Below, piece after piece: positions 16,925 through 25,031 of a DNA stretch of 64,000 nt. The notes below the pieces were generated by a model that saw only the letters and a program-made list of their open reading frames with translations, did no database searches and was not told where the DNA came from. Origin of the DNA: Rossellomorea vietnamensis NBRC 101237. GTDB lineage: Bacteria; Bacillota; Bacilli; Bacillales; Bacillaceae_B. Numbering within the stretch: the first letter of the stretch is position 1; each line of letters starts with the position of its first letter. Where the stretch lies: NCBI RefSeq assembly GCF_001591825.1, contig NZ_BCVQ01000016.1, positions 22,516 through 86,515 on the forward strand, written 5' to 3'. The translations under genes were made by a program, and so were the position numbers.

Positions 16925-17215
16925 TTATCGTCCGGGATATATATTAATATTCTCAGTAAAGTTATTCGGTGAAGCTTGAAAACTGTTGACACCATAGGGT
17001 TGTGGGTAGCCGCCGGGATAAGGATACCCTCCGTAAGGCGGATAAGGCGGATAGCACGCAGGACCATAGCATGGTCTGTTGAAAAGCAAAGGACTGATGG
17101 CCAATCCTGCTAAACCTCCTGCTAAGAATGGTAATCCAAAGAATGGGAAGAAACGCTGATCGCCCCCTCTGTAAGGCGGATAGCTTCGATGTGGGTAATA
17201 TGCATATTGGTACAT
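16925..17215 (-). CDS. Tyr/Pro/Gly-rich small protein, possible spore coat or surface protein
   Basis: A 96-residue protein of three parts: a Tyr/Pro/Arg-rich N-terminus (YQYAYYPHRSYPPYRGG), a hydrophobic middle (FFPFFGLPFLAGGLAGLAI) and a YPPYPPYGGYPYPGGYP tract with two cysteines just before it. Such composition is common in Bacillus spore coat/crust proteins, but that role is inference from composition alone. ATG 17215 is chosen as the most downstream start after GAGGAGG, about 12 bases away; an in-frame start at 17263 would add a basic stretch unlike a coat protein. Confidence 0.55.
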   Translation of the reverse strand: MYQYAYYPHRSYPPYRGGDQRFFPFFGLPFLAGGLAGLAISPLLFNRPCYGPACYPPYPPYGGYPYPGGYPQPYGVNSFQASPNNFTENINIYPGR

Positions 17216-17321
17216 AATTAAAGAAAACCTCCTCTCTCTAATTATTCTATGGTTCATGATCAACCTGCGCGCCTGTCCCGGATATAATGGGCTTAAGAGG
17301 GGGATATACGTTTCTCAACTA

Positions 17322-17337
17322 GTAGGAATATTCCTAC
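17322..17337. promoter_or_regulatory. Perfect 16-bp palindrome, putative operator
   Basis: GTAGGAATATTCCTAC is its own reverse complement. A further half-site (TGTAGGAAA) begins at 17343. It lies about 90 bases upstream of the GGDEF-EAL gene. Confidence 0.45.
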
Positions 17338-17428
17338 AAGAATGTAGGAAAACCATGGCTGAGCTAGTAAAATGGAATCAGGATATATGATACAGATAAA
17401 AACATCAGCATAAAAGGATGACGAATCC

Positions 17429-19519
17429 ATGAAATGGACAGACGATACCATCATCAGTCAAGATAAGAAGAACCTCGATACCGTCTTGAAGGAATTCATT
17501 TTAGACCATATCCACGATATGATCTTCATTATGAAGGTAGAAGAAGGTAACATTTTCAGGTACGCCTATGTCAATGAGTCTGCTAAAAGGTATACATCCA
17601 TCCAACAGGAGGATATGGGGCGCTTGTTGGAAGATGTGATGCCTTTGGATATGGCACTCGACTTACAGAAGAGATATACGGAATTAGTGGAGACGGGTGA
17701 GTGCATGACCTATCAGGACACATTTCAAGCCATAAATGGAAATCATGTAGTGAATGAGTCCATTCTTACACCAATCATGAATGAATGTGGACAAGCAGAG
17801 TATGTCGTGTCCATTACACGGGATATTACATCTTCAATTGAAGAAAAGAGGAAATTGAAGAAAGCCAAGGAACGATACAAATCCATCATAGAACATAATC
17901 TGGATGCGATTTTTATTTTAGACTCACAAGGAGTCATTAAGGATTTGAATAGAGCAGGGTGTTTACTTTCAGGCTATTCAAAAGAGGCTCTCATCAACAT
18001 GAATATCTTTGAATTAATGAAGGCTCAGAATCGTACGGGATTGCGTGATGCTCTTTTCCAAACGTTATCGGGGGTTCCGTCTTCCATTGATTATTGTCTT
18101 CTTGTAAATGAAAAAGGCGATGAAAGAATCACTCAATTGAAAATGGTCCCCATCCTGGTAGATCAAAAGTGTGACGGATGTTATATCATCGTGAAAGATA
18201 TTACCAAGCATCATGAACAAAGTGAAATGATCCATTATATGGCCCTTCATGACCAACTAACGGGAATATGGAACAGGAAGGCCCTGGATGATCATATCCC
18301 CATGATCATTCAGAATATGGAAGAAAGGGGGGGAGAACTTTCCCTTCTATACCTGGATTTGGACCGGTTTAAATTTGTGAATGACACATTGGGTTTAAAG
18401 GGTGGCGACCGTGTCCTGAAAAGGATCACAGAGCGCCTGATCACTCTCACGAATGAGGAGTGCCTACTGTACAGGCAAGGTGGAGATGAATTTATCTTCC
18501 TCTTGAAAAACAGCAGCTTTGAAGTGACAAAGACAAAAGCAGAAGAGATCCTGACATTATTTATCGCCCCTTTTACAATCGATAATCAGGAATTTTATAT
18601 ATCGCCTTCCATTGGTATCAGTTGTTATCCTGCAGACGGCTATGATTCCAATTCCCTCATTCAAAAAGCCGCCCAGGCTCTCTTTGAGGTGAAAGAAAAG
18701 GGAAGGGCACATTATCGGTTTTACCAAACACATATGAAATCGAGTTTTCCAAACTATATCATTATGGAATCCCATTTGAGAAAAGCGATAGAAAAAGGCG
18801 AGTTGTATGTCCATTATCAGCCACAAGTCAATTTATCGACTGGAGCCATCGACAGCTTCGAAGCTTTGATTCGCTGGAATAATCGTAAATTTGGCTTCGT
18901 GTCACCTGCCCAATTCATTCCGCTTGCAGAAGAAACAGGACTAATTCATCAAATCGGTGAATGGGTGTTGGAGCAGGTTTGTATCCAGTTGCAAAAATGG
19001 AGGGACAAGGCGTACAGGTCGGTGCGGGTGGCCATCAACATTTCCCCTAAGCAATTTCTGCAAGAGCAATTGGTGGAAACCATCGATTTCTATTTATCCA
19101 CGTATATGATTCCCGCTAGCTGCATAGAAATTGAAATTACGGAGGGAGCCATGCAAGATACTCAGCAAACCTTGAAAGTGCTGAAGAAACTGAAAGATCT
19201 TGGAGTGTTTATATCTGTGGACGACTTTGGTACGGGTTACTCTTCCCTGCATTATTTAAAACGATTTCCCATCGACGTATTAAAGATCGACCAATCGTTT
19301 GTCAAGGAGATTGGGATGAATCATAAGGACTCAGCCATTACGACTACGATCATCCATCTTGCCCACAGTCTGGGCCTGGAAGTCATCGCAGAGGGAGTGG
19401 AGCGCGAGGGTCAAGTCGACTTTTTGAAGAAGGCAAATTGTCAGAAGGCTCAAGGTTACTTTTTTAGTAAACCGATAGGGCCGAAAGAAATTGAGCAGCA
19501 GCAATTCGTCCTCATGTAA
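17429..19519 (+). CDS. PAS-PAS-GGDEF-EAL cyclic-di-GMP turnover protein
   Basis: A 696-residue soluble protein: two PAS domains (about residues 25-130 and 145-265), GGDEF domain with intact GGDEF at 351-355, and EAL domain with EAL at 478-480. The EAL core motifs are present: EALIRWN, INISPKQF, EIEITEGAM, VDDFGTGYSS and AEGVE, so phosphodiesterase activity is plausible. The GGDEF signature is intact, but the RxxD inhibitory site expected five residues upstream is absent. No membrane segment, so PAS domains probably sense a cytoplasmic signal. Relatives in B. subtilis include YkoW. Which activity dominates cannot be told from sequence. Confidence 0.9.
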   Translation: MKWTDDTIISQDKKNLDTVLKEFILDHIHDMIFIMKVEEGNIFRYAYVNESAKRYTSIQQEDMGRLLEDVMPLDMALDLQKRYTELVETGECMTYQDTFQAINGNHVVNESILTPIMNECGQAEYVVSITRDITSSIEEKRKLKKAKERYKSIIEHNLDAIFILDSQGVIKDLNRAGCLLSGYSKEALINMNIFELMKAQNRTGLRDALFQTLSGVPSSIDYCLLVNEKGDERITQLKMVPILVDQKCDGCYIIVKDITKHHEQSEMIHYMALHDQLTGIWNRKALDDHIPMIIQNMEERGGELSLLYLDLDRFKFVNDTLGLKGGDRVLKRITERLITLTNEECLLYRQGGDEFIFLLKNSSFEVTKTKAEEILTLFIAPFTIDNQEFYISPSIGISCYPADGYDSNSLIQKAAQALFEVKEKGRAHYRFYQTHMKSSFPNYIIMESHLRKAIEKGELYVHYQPQVNLSTGAIDSFEALIRWNNRKFGFVSPAQFIPLAEETGLIHQIGEWVLEQVCIQLQKWRDKAYRSVRVAINISPKQFLQEQLVETIDFYLSTYMIPASCIEIEITEGAMQDTQQTLKVLKKLKDLGVFISVDDFGTGYSSLHYLKRFPIDVLKIDQSFVKEIGMNHKDSAITTTIIHLAHSLGLEVIAEGVEREGQVDFLKKANCQKAQGYFFSKPIGPKEIEQQQFVLM

Positions 19520-19566
19520 ATACATCGTTCGGTTGTGCATGTGACACAGAGGATCACCTCAAATGT

Positions 19567-19595
19567 TTGACAGAGTAATTCCTATGACTTATTTT
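19567..19595 (+). promoter_or_regulatory. Sigma-A-like promoter
   Basis: TTGACA (19567-19572), 17-base spacer, TATTTT (19590-19595), about 95 bases before the small gene at 19690. Confidence 0.55.
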
Positions 19596-19689
19596 AAAGT
19601 GAGGAGAGTAATAGGTTCATAGAAGGACAAGGGAAGGATACATTTCCGAATGAATCACGGTTCCTAATGCTTTATGAAGGAGAGGGATT

Positions 19690-19908
19690 ATGAAAAAGAC
19701 AAAACGTATGGAAGTCCTCTTTCTCCCTACCGAAAGAGGAACGATCAGAGTGTATGTATACGGCTTTAAATCTCCTCGATCTTTAGGTCAGGTAGTTGTT
19801 TCATATAATGATGTTTCAGTTGAAGCAAAAGGATATAAGCGAAATAATACCATTATTAAGGCGCTTGCCCAGTTACACGAGCTCATCGTGAATAATCCGG
19901 ATGGTTAA
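19690..19908 (+). CDS. Hypothetical 72-residue protein
   Basis: A small basic protein (MKKTKRMEVLFLPTERG...) with alternating hydrophobic residues suggesting a beta-rich fold followed by a C-terminal helix (IIKALAQLHELI). AAGGAGAGG lies upstream of ATG 19690, a sigma-A-like promoter is present, and a near-perfect terminator follows, so it is a well-defined single-gene unit. I do not recognise the family. Confidence 0.7.
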   Translation: MKKTKRMEVLFLPTERGTIRVYVYGFKSPRSLGQVVVSYNDVSVEAKGYKRNNTIIKALAQLHELIVNNPDG

Positions 19909-19914
19909 CACGGC

Positions 19915-19963
19915 AGACTGATTTTTAAGAAAATGCTATTTTCTTAAAAATCAGTCTTTTTTT
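19915..19963 (+). terminator. Rho-independent terminator
   Basis: Perfect 19-bp stem (19915-19933 with 19939-19957), 5-base loop, then T7. Confidence 0.92.
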
Positions 19964-19974
19964 GAGGTAAACAT

Positions 19975-20022
19975 GGTTGTATCGTATGGTTGTATGGTAA
20001 AATATGAGTGAGTATTCATTCA
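19975..20022 (+). promoter_or_regulatory. fadH promoter with FadR-type operator
   Basis: TGGTTG (19975-19980), 17 bases, TAAAAT (19998-20003), immediately followed by TGAGTGAGTATTCATTCA at 20005-20022. The latter differs at two positions from the B. subtilis FadR consensus TGAATGAMTANTCATTCA, and its position next to the -10 would block RNA polymerase until long-chain acyl-CoA releases FadR. Confidence 0.75.
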
Positions 20023-20041
20023 TTACTAGGGGGAGTTACAT

Positions 20042-20809
20042 ATGGGAGAAGAACAAGTTGTCATCGTAACAGGCGGTTCGAATGGTATGGGGAAGTATAT
20101 GGCAAAGCACTTCGTAGAAACAGGGGCAAGTGTCGTTGTTACGGGGAGAAATGAGGAAAGGCTTCAATCGGTGAAGGAGGAGTTCTCTTCTCTCAAGGGA
20201 AAAATCGAAGTCTTCCAAATGGACGTAAGGGAGCAGGAACATGTGAAGGCCATGGTTGAGTTTACGGCAGAAAAATTCGGCAAAATCGATGTTCTGATCA
20301 ATAATGCAGCCGGAAACTTCATATGTCCTGTAGAGAAGCTCACTCCAAATGGGTGGAAGTCCGTTATTGACATCGTTTTGAATGGAACATTCTTATGTTC
20401 ACATGCTGTCGGGAACTATTGGATCGAACATGATCAAAAGGGATCCATCATCAATATGGTGGCAACATATGCTTGGAATGCCGGAGCAGGTGTCGCTCAT
20501 TCGGCAGCGGCAAAAGCCGGGGTTTTATCATTGACAAGAACCTTGGCCGTTGAGTGGGGTCATAAGTATGGTATCCGCACGAATGCGATTGCCCCGGGAC
20601 CGATCGAACGTACCGGAGGAGCTGAGAAGCTGTGGATCTCGGAAGAAGCTGCCCAAAGGACCATCGACAGTGTACCATTAAAACGCTTGGGTACACCGGA
20701 AGAAATTGCAGGACTTGCCTTTTTCCTCGCATCAAATAAAGCTGCCTATATTAATGGAGAATGCATCACGATGGATGGTGGTCAATGGCTGAACCCATTT
20801 CCATTTTGA
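20042..20809 (+). CDS. fadH: 2,4-dienoyl-CoA reductase (SDR), FadH/YkuF
   Basis: A 255-residue SDR with TGGSNGMGK, INNAAGNF and a C-terminal GECITMDGG. The motif NNAAGNF and the HSAAAKAG segment in place of the classical YxxxK are typical of the dienoyl-CoA reductase branch, which lacks the catalytic tyrosine at that position. It reduces dienoyl-CoA intermediates in beta-oxidation of unsaturated fatty acids. The upstream FadR-type site and synteny with B. subtilis ykuF support the call. GGGGGAG precedes ATG 20042. Confidence 0.9.
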   Translation: MGEEQVVIVTGGSNGMGKYMAKHFVETGASVVVTGRNEERLQSVKEEFSSLKGKIEVFQMDVREQEHVKAMVEFTAEKFGKIDVLINNAAGNFICPVEKLTPNGWKSVIDIVLNGTFLCSHAVGNYWIEHDQKGSIINMVATYAWNAGAGVAHSAAAKAGVLSLTRTLAVEWGHKYGIRTNAIAPGPIERTGGAEKLWISEEAAQRTIDSVPLKRLGTPEEIAGLAFFLASNKAAYINGECITMDGGQWLNPFPF

Positions 20810-20841
20810 TCTAACCCCTTCATAAAAAGCGCTAAACCTAA

Positions 20842-20900
20842 AGAAGCTTTCCCCATTCCTGTTCAGGTGACTGGAAAGGGAAAGCTTTTTGGGTTTTTCT
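20842..20900 (+). terminator. Terminator of fadH
   Basis: AGCTTTCCC pairs with GGGAAAGCT around a 24-base loop, followed by TTTTTGGGTTTTT. Confidence 0.75.
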
Positions 20901-20969
20901 TTTTTAATTCATCTGAATAGTTGTGTTATAATTATGCAAAAAAACATGAACGATGGCGGGGGAGTGCGA

Positions 20970-22193
20970 ATGGACGCATTAGAGATACTATCCAATATAG
21001 AAAAAGTGATTCCGTACTTTCAACCGATCTTCAGTGCAGATGAACATAAGATCATCGGGTACGAGGTATTTGGAAGAATGAATATGGGGAATGATGGGGT
21101 CGAAAGCCTTGGCCCATTCTTCGGTGACGATGAGATACCTGATGAATATAAAATGGAAGTGGATGAACGTGTCACACGTCTTGCACTGGAAAAATTTTTA
21201 GCAGAAAAACAAGAGGGTTACATATTCTTGAACCGGAATGCCAGGTTACTAATGCTGGATCATGGTGAGTCCTTCCTTGAGCTTCTCCTGGAATATGAAA
21301 AGAAGGGGTTGGACTTAAGCCGGACAGTAATCGAATTGTCAGAAAAAACGTTTGTAGGGGATTTTGATCAATTGGTCCATCTTCTCCTTTATTACAAAAC
21401 ATATGGAATAAAGATTGCCATCGATAATATCGGTGGTAACAGTGGTCAATTGGACCGGCTATCACAGTATTCGCCGGATATACTGAAAGTGGATTTATAT
21501 CAACTTCGTAATGATGCCGGGAATAAAGTGTATAAAGATATTTTATATAGCTTATCGATGCTTGCCAGAAAAATAGGGGCATCCCTTTTGTTCGAAAATA
21601 TCGAAATCAACTACCAGCTCCAGTTTGCCTGGCTGAATGGGGGCAGGTATTACCAGGGCTTTTATCTGAAGCATCCTTCCGACTCCTTTTTCGAACCGGA
21701 CCTGTTAAAAGAAAAGCTGAAAGAAAAATGCCAGGACTATATCCGATATGAAAAGAAGCATCTGGAAGCAGGCTATGAATTCGCTGATGTCCTTCATAAA
21801 GAGATCAGTCAAAAACTGATGACTCTAAAGAAACAAACGGTGGAATTTGATGAATTGCTTTTTGAAGTGGCGAGGCATTTTACGGATAAATGTTTTCGGG
21901 TTTACATTTGCGATGAGAATGGGTTTCAAGTTACGAGTAACGTCGTGAAATCCGATCAAGTTTGGACGATTGAACCAAGGTACAAAGGGAAAAATTGGAG
22001 CTGGCGCCCGTACTTCCTGGAAAATATCATCCGGATGAGAATCGATAAAAAAGGTTTGCTATCTGATATTTACAGTGACATTGATTCTGGAGAATCCATC
22101 CGTACGTATTCCTACCCGTTCGGAAATGGACTGTATCTCTTCATGGATCTCTCGTATGAATTTTTATTCGAAGAAGACGGTTTGCTTTTTTAA
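20970..22193 (+). CDS. ykuI: EAL-domain c-di-GMP-binding protein YkuI
   Basis: A 407-residue protein, exactly the length of B. subtilis YkuI, with an N-terminal EAL domain (FQPIFSADEHKIIGYEVFGR, FLNRNAR, IELSEK) and a C-terminal PAS-like YkuI_C domain. The EAL signature is altered (YEVFGR in place of EALxR) and parts of the catalytic set look degenerate. B. subtilis YkuI binds c-di-GMP with little or no hydrolysis, so a receptor role is likely. ATG 20970 has GGGGGAG upstream; the open frame before it has no site. Confidence 0.9.
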   Translation: MDALEILSNIEKVIPYFQPIFSADEHKIIGYEVFGRMNMGNDGVESLGPFFGDDEIPDEYKMEVDERVTRLALEKFLAEKQEGYIFLNRNARLLMLDHGESFLELLLEYEKKGLDLSRTVIELSEKTFVGDFDQLVHLLLYYKTYGIKIAIDNIGGNSGQLDRLSQYSPDILKVDLYQLRNDAGNKVYKDILYSLSMLARKIGASLLFENIEINYQLQFAWLNGGRYYQGFYLKHPSDSFFEPDLLKEKLKEKCQDYIRYEKKHLEAGYEFADVLHKEISQKLMTLKKQTVEFDELLFEVARHFTDKCFRVYICDENGFQVTSNVVKSDQVWTIEPRYKGKNWSWRPYFLENIIRMRIDKKGLLSDIYSDIDSGESIRTYSYPFGNGLYLFMDLSYEFLFEEDGLLF

Positions 22194-22266
22194 CATGCAT
22201 TTCTTGAATAGCCACCTCTTGTTGGGACAAATTATTCTAAAGGACATTTTGTAAGGAGGGGCTATT

Positions 22267-22506
22267 TTGAGTATATTTATGATTGTGCTTGCGTTGATTG
22301 TTTTGGCGCTTGCTGGTTATTCACTTGTGTATACCTTTAAACTAGCGGGGCAGGAAAAGCGGTTGAAGGGTGATTTTGATACGGACATTCCCGACGTCGT
22401 TAAGGAGCACCCGTTCATCCGTAATCCCGTGTTTTTATCCATCCTGATTGGGACCATTCTGATTACATTATTCATCATATATTGGTCGATACGTTATTTA
22501 TCATAA
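22267..22506 (+). CDS. Small two-helix membrane protein
   Basis: A 79-residue protein with membrane helices at about residues 2-25 and 55-76, linked by a charged loop (EKRLKGDFDTDIPDVVKEHPF). TTG start at 22267 with AAGGAGGGG upstream and a strong terminator after it. No family recognised; the architecture suggests both termini on the same side of the membrane. Confidence 0.7.
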   Translation: MSIFMIVLALIVLALAGYSLVYTFKLAGQEKRLKGDFDTDIPDVVKEHPFIRNPVFLSILIGTILITLFIIYWSIRYLS

Positions 22507-22514
22507 TCATTGAA

Positions 22515-22549
22515 GGATGCTGCATGAACATCATGCGGCATCCTTTTTT
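22515..22549 (+). terminator. Rho-independent terminator
   Basis: GGATGCTGCATG pairs with CATGCGGCATCC, followed by T6. Confidence 0.88.
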
Positions 22550-22718
22550 GGTTAAATGTTCCACCAAAAATCGTGTTTGAGTGCCACTGACAGGGGGAAT
22601 TTTACAATCAAACCAAAAAATATGTCAGTCATTGTTGGGATTTAACGACAAAATGGTATCCCATCGACATTTTTCCATTGCTACAATCATTTTATCTATA
22701 GAAAAGGAGTGAATATAC

Positions 22719-23225
22719 ATGGGGAAGAAAAAATTATCGCTATTATTTTTCATTTTAGTTCTTGTAACAGCCGCCTGTGGACAAGCGGGGCAAATACAGG
22801 CATCCGGGTTCACGAAGGACAATGCCTTATCCCTTGTAAAGGAAGCTTTCCAAACTCAAGTATCCTTGAGTGAAAAACCACAATCGAAGAATCAAATCGA
22901 GGAGAAACTCTCACAGTATCTTACACATAGTCTTACAGCAGGTTTTATGAGTGAAAACGTATATGAGGTAGACGGTGGGTACATCACATTCGGCTCTGAT
23001 TTCGCCTCGCACTACGTACCATATTTCCATTATGATGATAGCACAAGGGCACAATACATAGATGGGAAATGGTATGTCTGGGAAGAAAGAACAGAAGATG
23101 AGGAGGGGCCGGTATCCAGTACTAACGGCATCGAAGCCGTGGTTTTGAGTGAAGAAGAAGGAACTTGGAAGGTTTCCTCGATTACGTATGAATTACCGGG
23201 ATCCGTTCAACCAACACACGAATAG
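22719..23225 (+). CDS. Predicted lipoprotein of unknown function
   Basis: A 168-residue exported protein with a basic N-terminus, hydrophobic core and lipobox VTAAC (lipidated Cys at about residue 20). The mature part has a DNALSLVKEAFQTQ helix and an aromatic C-terminal half (YVPYFHYD, KWYVWEER). I cannot name the family with confidence. ATG 22719 follows AAAGGAG. Monocistronic between two strong terminators. Confidence 0.75.
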   Translation: MGKKKLSLLFFILVLVTAACGQAGQIQASGFTKDNALSLVKEAFQTQVSLSEKPQSKNQIEEKLSQYLTHSLTAGFMSENVYEVDGGYITFGSDFASHYVPYFHYDDSTRAQYIDGKWYVWEERTEDEEGPVSSTNGIEAVVLSEEEGTWKVSSITYELPGSVQPTHE

Positions 23226-23228
23226 GTT

Positions 23229-23280
23229 AAGGTGGCCCGGAGATGCTTTGAGGATGAAAGCATCTCCGGGCCACCTTTTT
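23229..23280 (+). terminator. Very strong terminator after the lipoprotein gene
   Basis: Perfect 21-bp stem (23229-23249 with 23257-23277) with a 7-base loop and a T-run. It is convergent with the glutaredoxin gene. Confidence 0.92.
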
Positions 23281-23291
23281 AGGAGAGGGGA

Positions 23292-23525
23292 TTATTTGTT
23301 TAAGGCAGCAGACAGGGCTTCCAGGTTGAAACCTGAAATAACTTCCGAATCGATGGTGACGGTGGGAGTGGAATAAGACTTCAATTGATTGATAAGATAG
23401 TTTCTTGCTTGCTCGTCATTTTTTATGTTGATTTCTTTATAGTTCACCTGATGTTCTTTCAAGAACATCTTGACCACTTCGCAGGGTGGGCATTCGGGTT
23501 GTGAATATAGTATGACTTCCTTCAT
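23292..23525 (-). CDS. Glutaredoxin-family thiol-disulfide protein
   Basis: A 77-residue thioredoxin-fold protein with the redox motif CPPC near the N-terminus (YSQPECPPCEVV) and the cis-proline motif STPTV, ending near GFNLEAL. Similar to NrdH/YruB-type glutaredoxins. It overlaps the upstream metallo-beta-lactamase gene by 4 bases (ATGA), so the two are co-translated. Confidence 0.85.
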   Translation of the reverse strand: MKEVILYSQPECPPCEVVKMFLKEHQVNYKEINIKNDEQARNYLINQLKSYSTPTVTIDSEVISGFNLEALSAALNK

Positions 23526-24475
23526 GATGAACGGTCTCCTTTTTGTTTTATGAAATAATCTACGATTCCCATTGCAGAAACGTTCATATCCAACTCCAAC
23601 AATGAGAAAATAGGGTTCTTTGGATCGATCCCTTTTTGCACCAATTCCCTTCCTGTCAGGTCAATCAGTGCTGAGGTGATGGTTCTTACATTCTCCTCCA
23701 TTGTAACATGGGAAGAATACTGTTCCTCACTCTTTTTTAGAAAAAGATCCAACCACTTTTCTACTTCTGAAAGGGCAAAGGATACTTCTTCGCTTACCCC
23801 GTAATGGCCAAAATACAACCGATCGAGATGAAGGCTTCTATACAGGCGAATGGAGGTCTTCATTTTTTCGGGATCAAATTGATTGGGAGAGGTGGAAGGG
23901 AAATAAAACCGCTTCGATCCTATGGTGTATTGAATTCCACATGTGTCGCCGGTGAACATCCCCTTTGAAGCGGAATCAAAGATACTGAGATGATGTTCTG
24001 CATGTCCCGGGGTATGATAGAACGTAAGTGTACACGTATCACTGAGATGGAGCTTTTCCCCATGATCAATCACCAGGATCCTCTCTTCGGGAATCGGTGC
24101 AATCGGGTCGAATAGTTCATCGAATTTTTCACCATAAACCGCTCTTGCTCCCGAAATTAAACGGGTGGGATCAATGAGATGACGCCTTCCTTTCGGGTGG
24201 ACGACAATCCTCGCGTTTGGACACTCTTTTAGAAAAAGACCTGCTCCTCCAGCATGATCAAGATGGATATGGGTTAAAATTATGTATTGAATATCTTCAA
24301 GATTAATGTTTAACTTAGAGAGACCTTTTTTTAGATGAGGGATTGAAGGACTGGCGGATGTTTCGATTATGGTCAGCGCCCCTTCGTGTATGATATAACT
24401 GCCTGTGCGTTCCTTTAAGGATAAATCCATTAGGTCAACTAATGATATTCGGGAATCTATACGGTAAATACTCAT
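23522..24475 (-). CDS. Metallo-beta-lactamase-fold hydrolase
   Basis: A 317-residue MBL-fold protein with the metal site THIHLDHAGG (HxHxDH), a further histidine in HTPGHAEHH, the metal-bridging Asp in FTGDT and a late His in LYFGHYG. These give a binuclear zinc site typical of glyoxalase II-like hydrolases. The substrate is unknown; coupling with a glutaredoxin hints at a thiol-linked substrate, which is inference. ATG 24475 has GAAAGGA upstream on its strand. Confidence 0.85.
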   Translation of the reverse strand: MSIYRIDSRISLVDLMDLSLKERTGSYIIHEGALTIIETSASPSIPHLKKGLSKLNINLEDIQYIILTHIHLDHAGGAGLFLKECPNARIVVHPKGRRHLIDPTRLISGARAVYGEKFDELFDPIAPIPEERILVIDHGEKLHLSDTCTLTFYHTPGHAEHHLSIFDSASKGMFTGDTCGIQYTIGSKRFYFPSTSPNQFDPEKMKTSIRLYRSLHLDRLYFGHYGVSEEVSFALSEVEKWLDLFLKKSEEQYSSHVTMEENVRTITSALIDLTGRELVQKGIDPKNPIFSLLELDMNVSAMGIVDYFIKQKGDRSS

Positions 24476-24630
24476 CGAATCAATCCTTTCAGTGAGAGAA
24501 GATAGTAGTCACCTTTCATTATAAAGGAATTTATGCAGAAAAAGGACAAAACATTAGATTTCACAGGATAGAATCTGGTACAATGCAAAAGCTATGACCA
24601 AGAATTAGAACAGGAAAGGAGAGAGTGATT

Positions 24631-24876
24631 ATGTCTCAGCTTCTTGGAATTATACAAAGATTAAAATCATTACAAGAACAAGGTGAACAAGGGGAAACTC
24701 AACAACGATTTTTTGAATACAATGGTAAGAAAATCTGTGAGGTGAAGTATCTTCCCAAGCAGGATACATTCGAAATTGAAGTCATGAATGAAAAAGGAAA
24801 CAGCTTTCCTTTTGATAACATAGACATTACAGCCATTGAAATTTTCGAACTTCTACAGGAAGCCCAACAAGATTAA
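24631..24876 (+). CDS. ykuJ: Conserved hypothetical protein YkuJ
   Basis: An 81-residue protein whose sequence (starts MSQLLGIIQRLKSLQEQ, contains NGKKICEVKY and PFDNIDI, ends IEIFELLQEAQQD) matches B. subtilis YkuJ as I remember it. Function unknown. ATG 24631 is used to match the family N-terminus, with AAGGAGAG upstream; a GTG lies two codons earlier. ykuK and ykzF, which follow in B. subtilis, are absent here. Confidence 0.88.
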   Translation: MSQLLGIIQRLKSLQEQGEQGETQQRFFEYNGKKICEVKYLPKQDTFEIEVMNEKGNSFPFDNIDITAIEIFELLQEAQQD

Positions 24877-24883
24877 AACAAGC

Positions 24884-24911
24884 AAAAGGTAACCATACGG
24901 TTATCTTTTTT
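24884..24911 (+). terminator. Terminator of ykuJ
   Basis: AAAAGGTAACC pairs with GGTTATCTTTT around a short loop; T-run follows. Confidence 0.75.
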
Positions 24912-24928
24912 AGTCTTTAAACCGATCG

Positions 24929-24962
24929 TTTTAACATACATTTTTCTTCCAGTATGTTAAAA
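24929..24962. repeat. Perfect 11-bp inverted repeat upstream of darB
   Basis: TTTTAACATAC (24929-24939) and GTATGTTAAAA (24952-24962) are exact reverse complements separated by 12 bases. It may be an operator or an RNA hairpin, 70 bases before darB. Confidence 0.5.
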
Positions 24963-25031
24963 TGGGAGGTGTCAGTTTCTTTTGTCTGTAAGCGTCAAGC
25001 AAATTCTTATTGATTGAATGAGGGGTTATAC

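Noticed and set aside
24987..25000. TGTAAGCGTCAAGC upstream of darB as a cre
   Set aside because: Three mismatches, including in the conserved second half.
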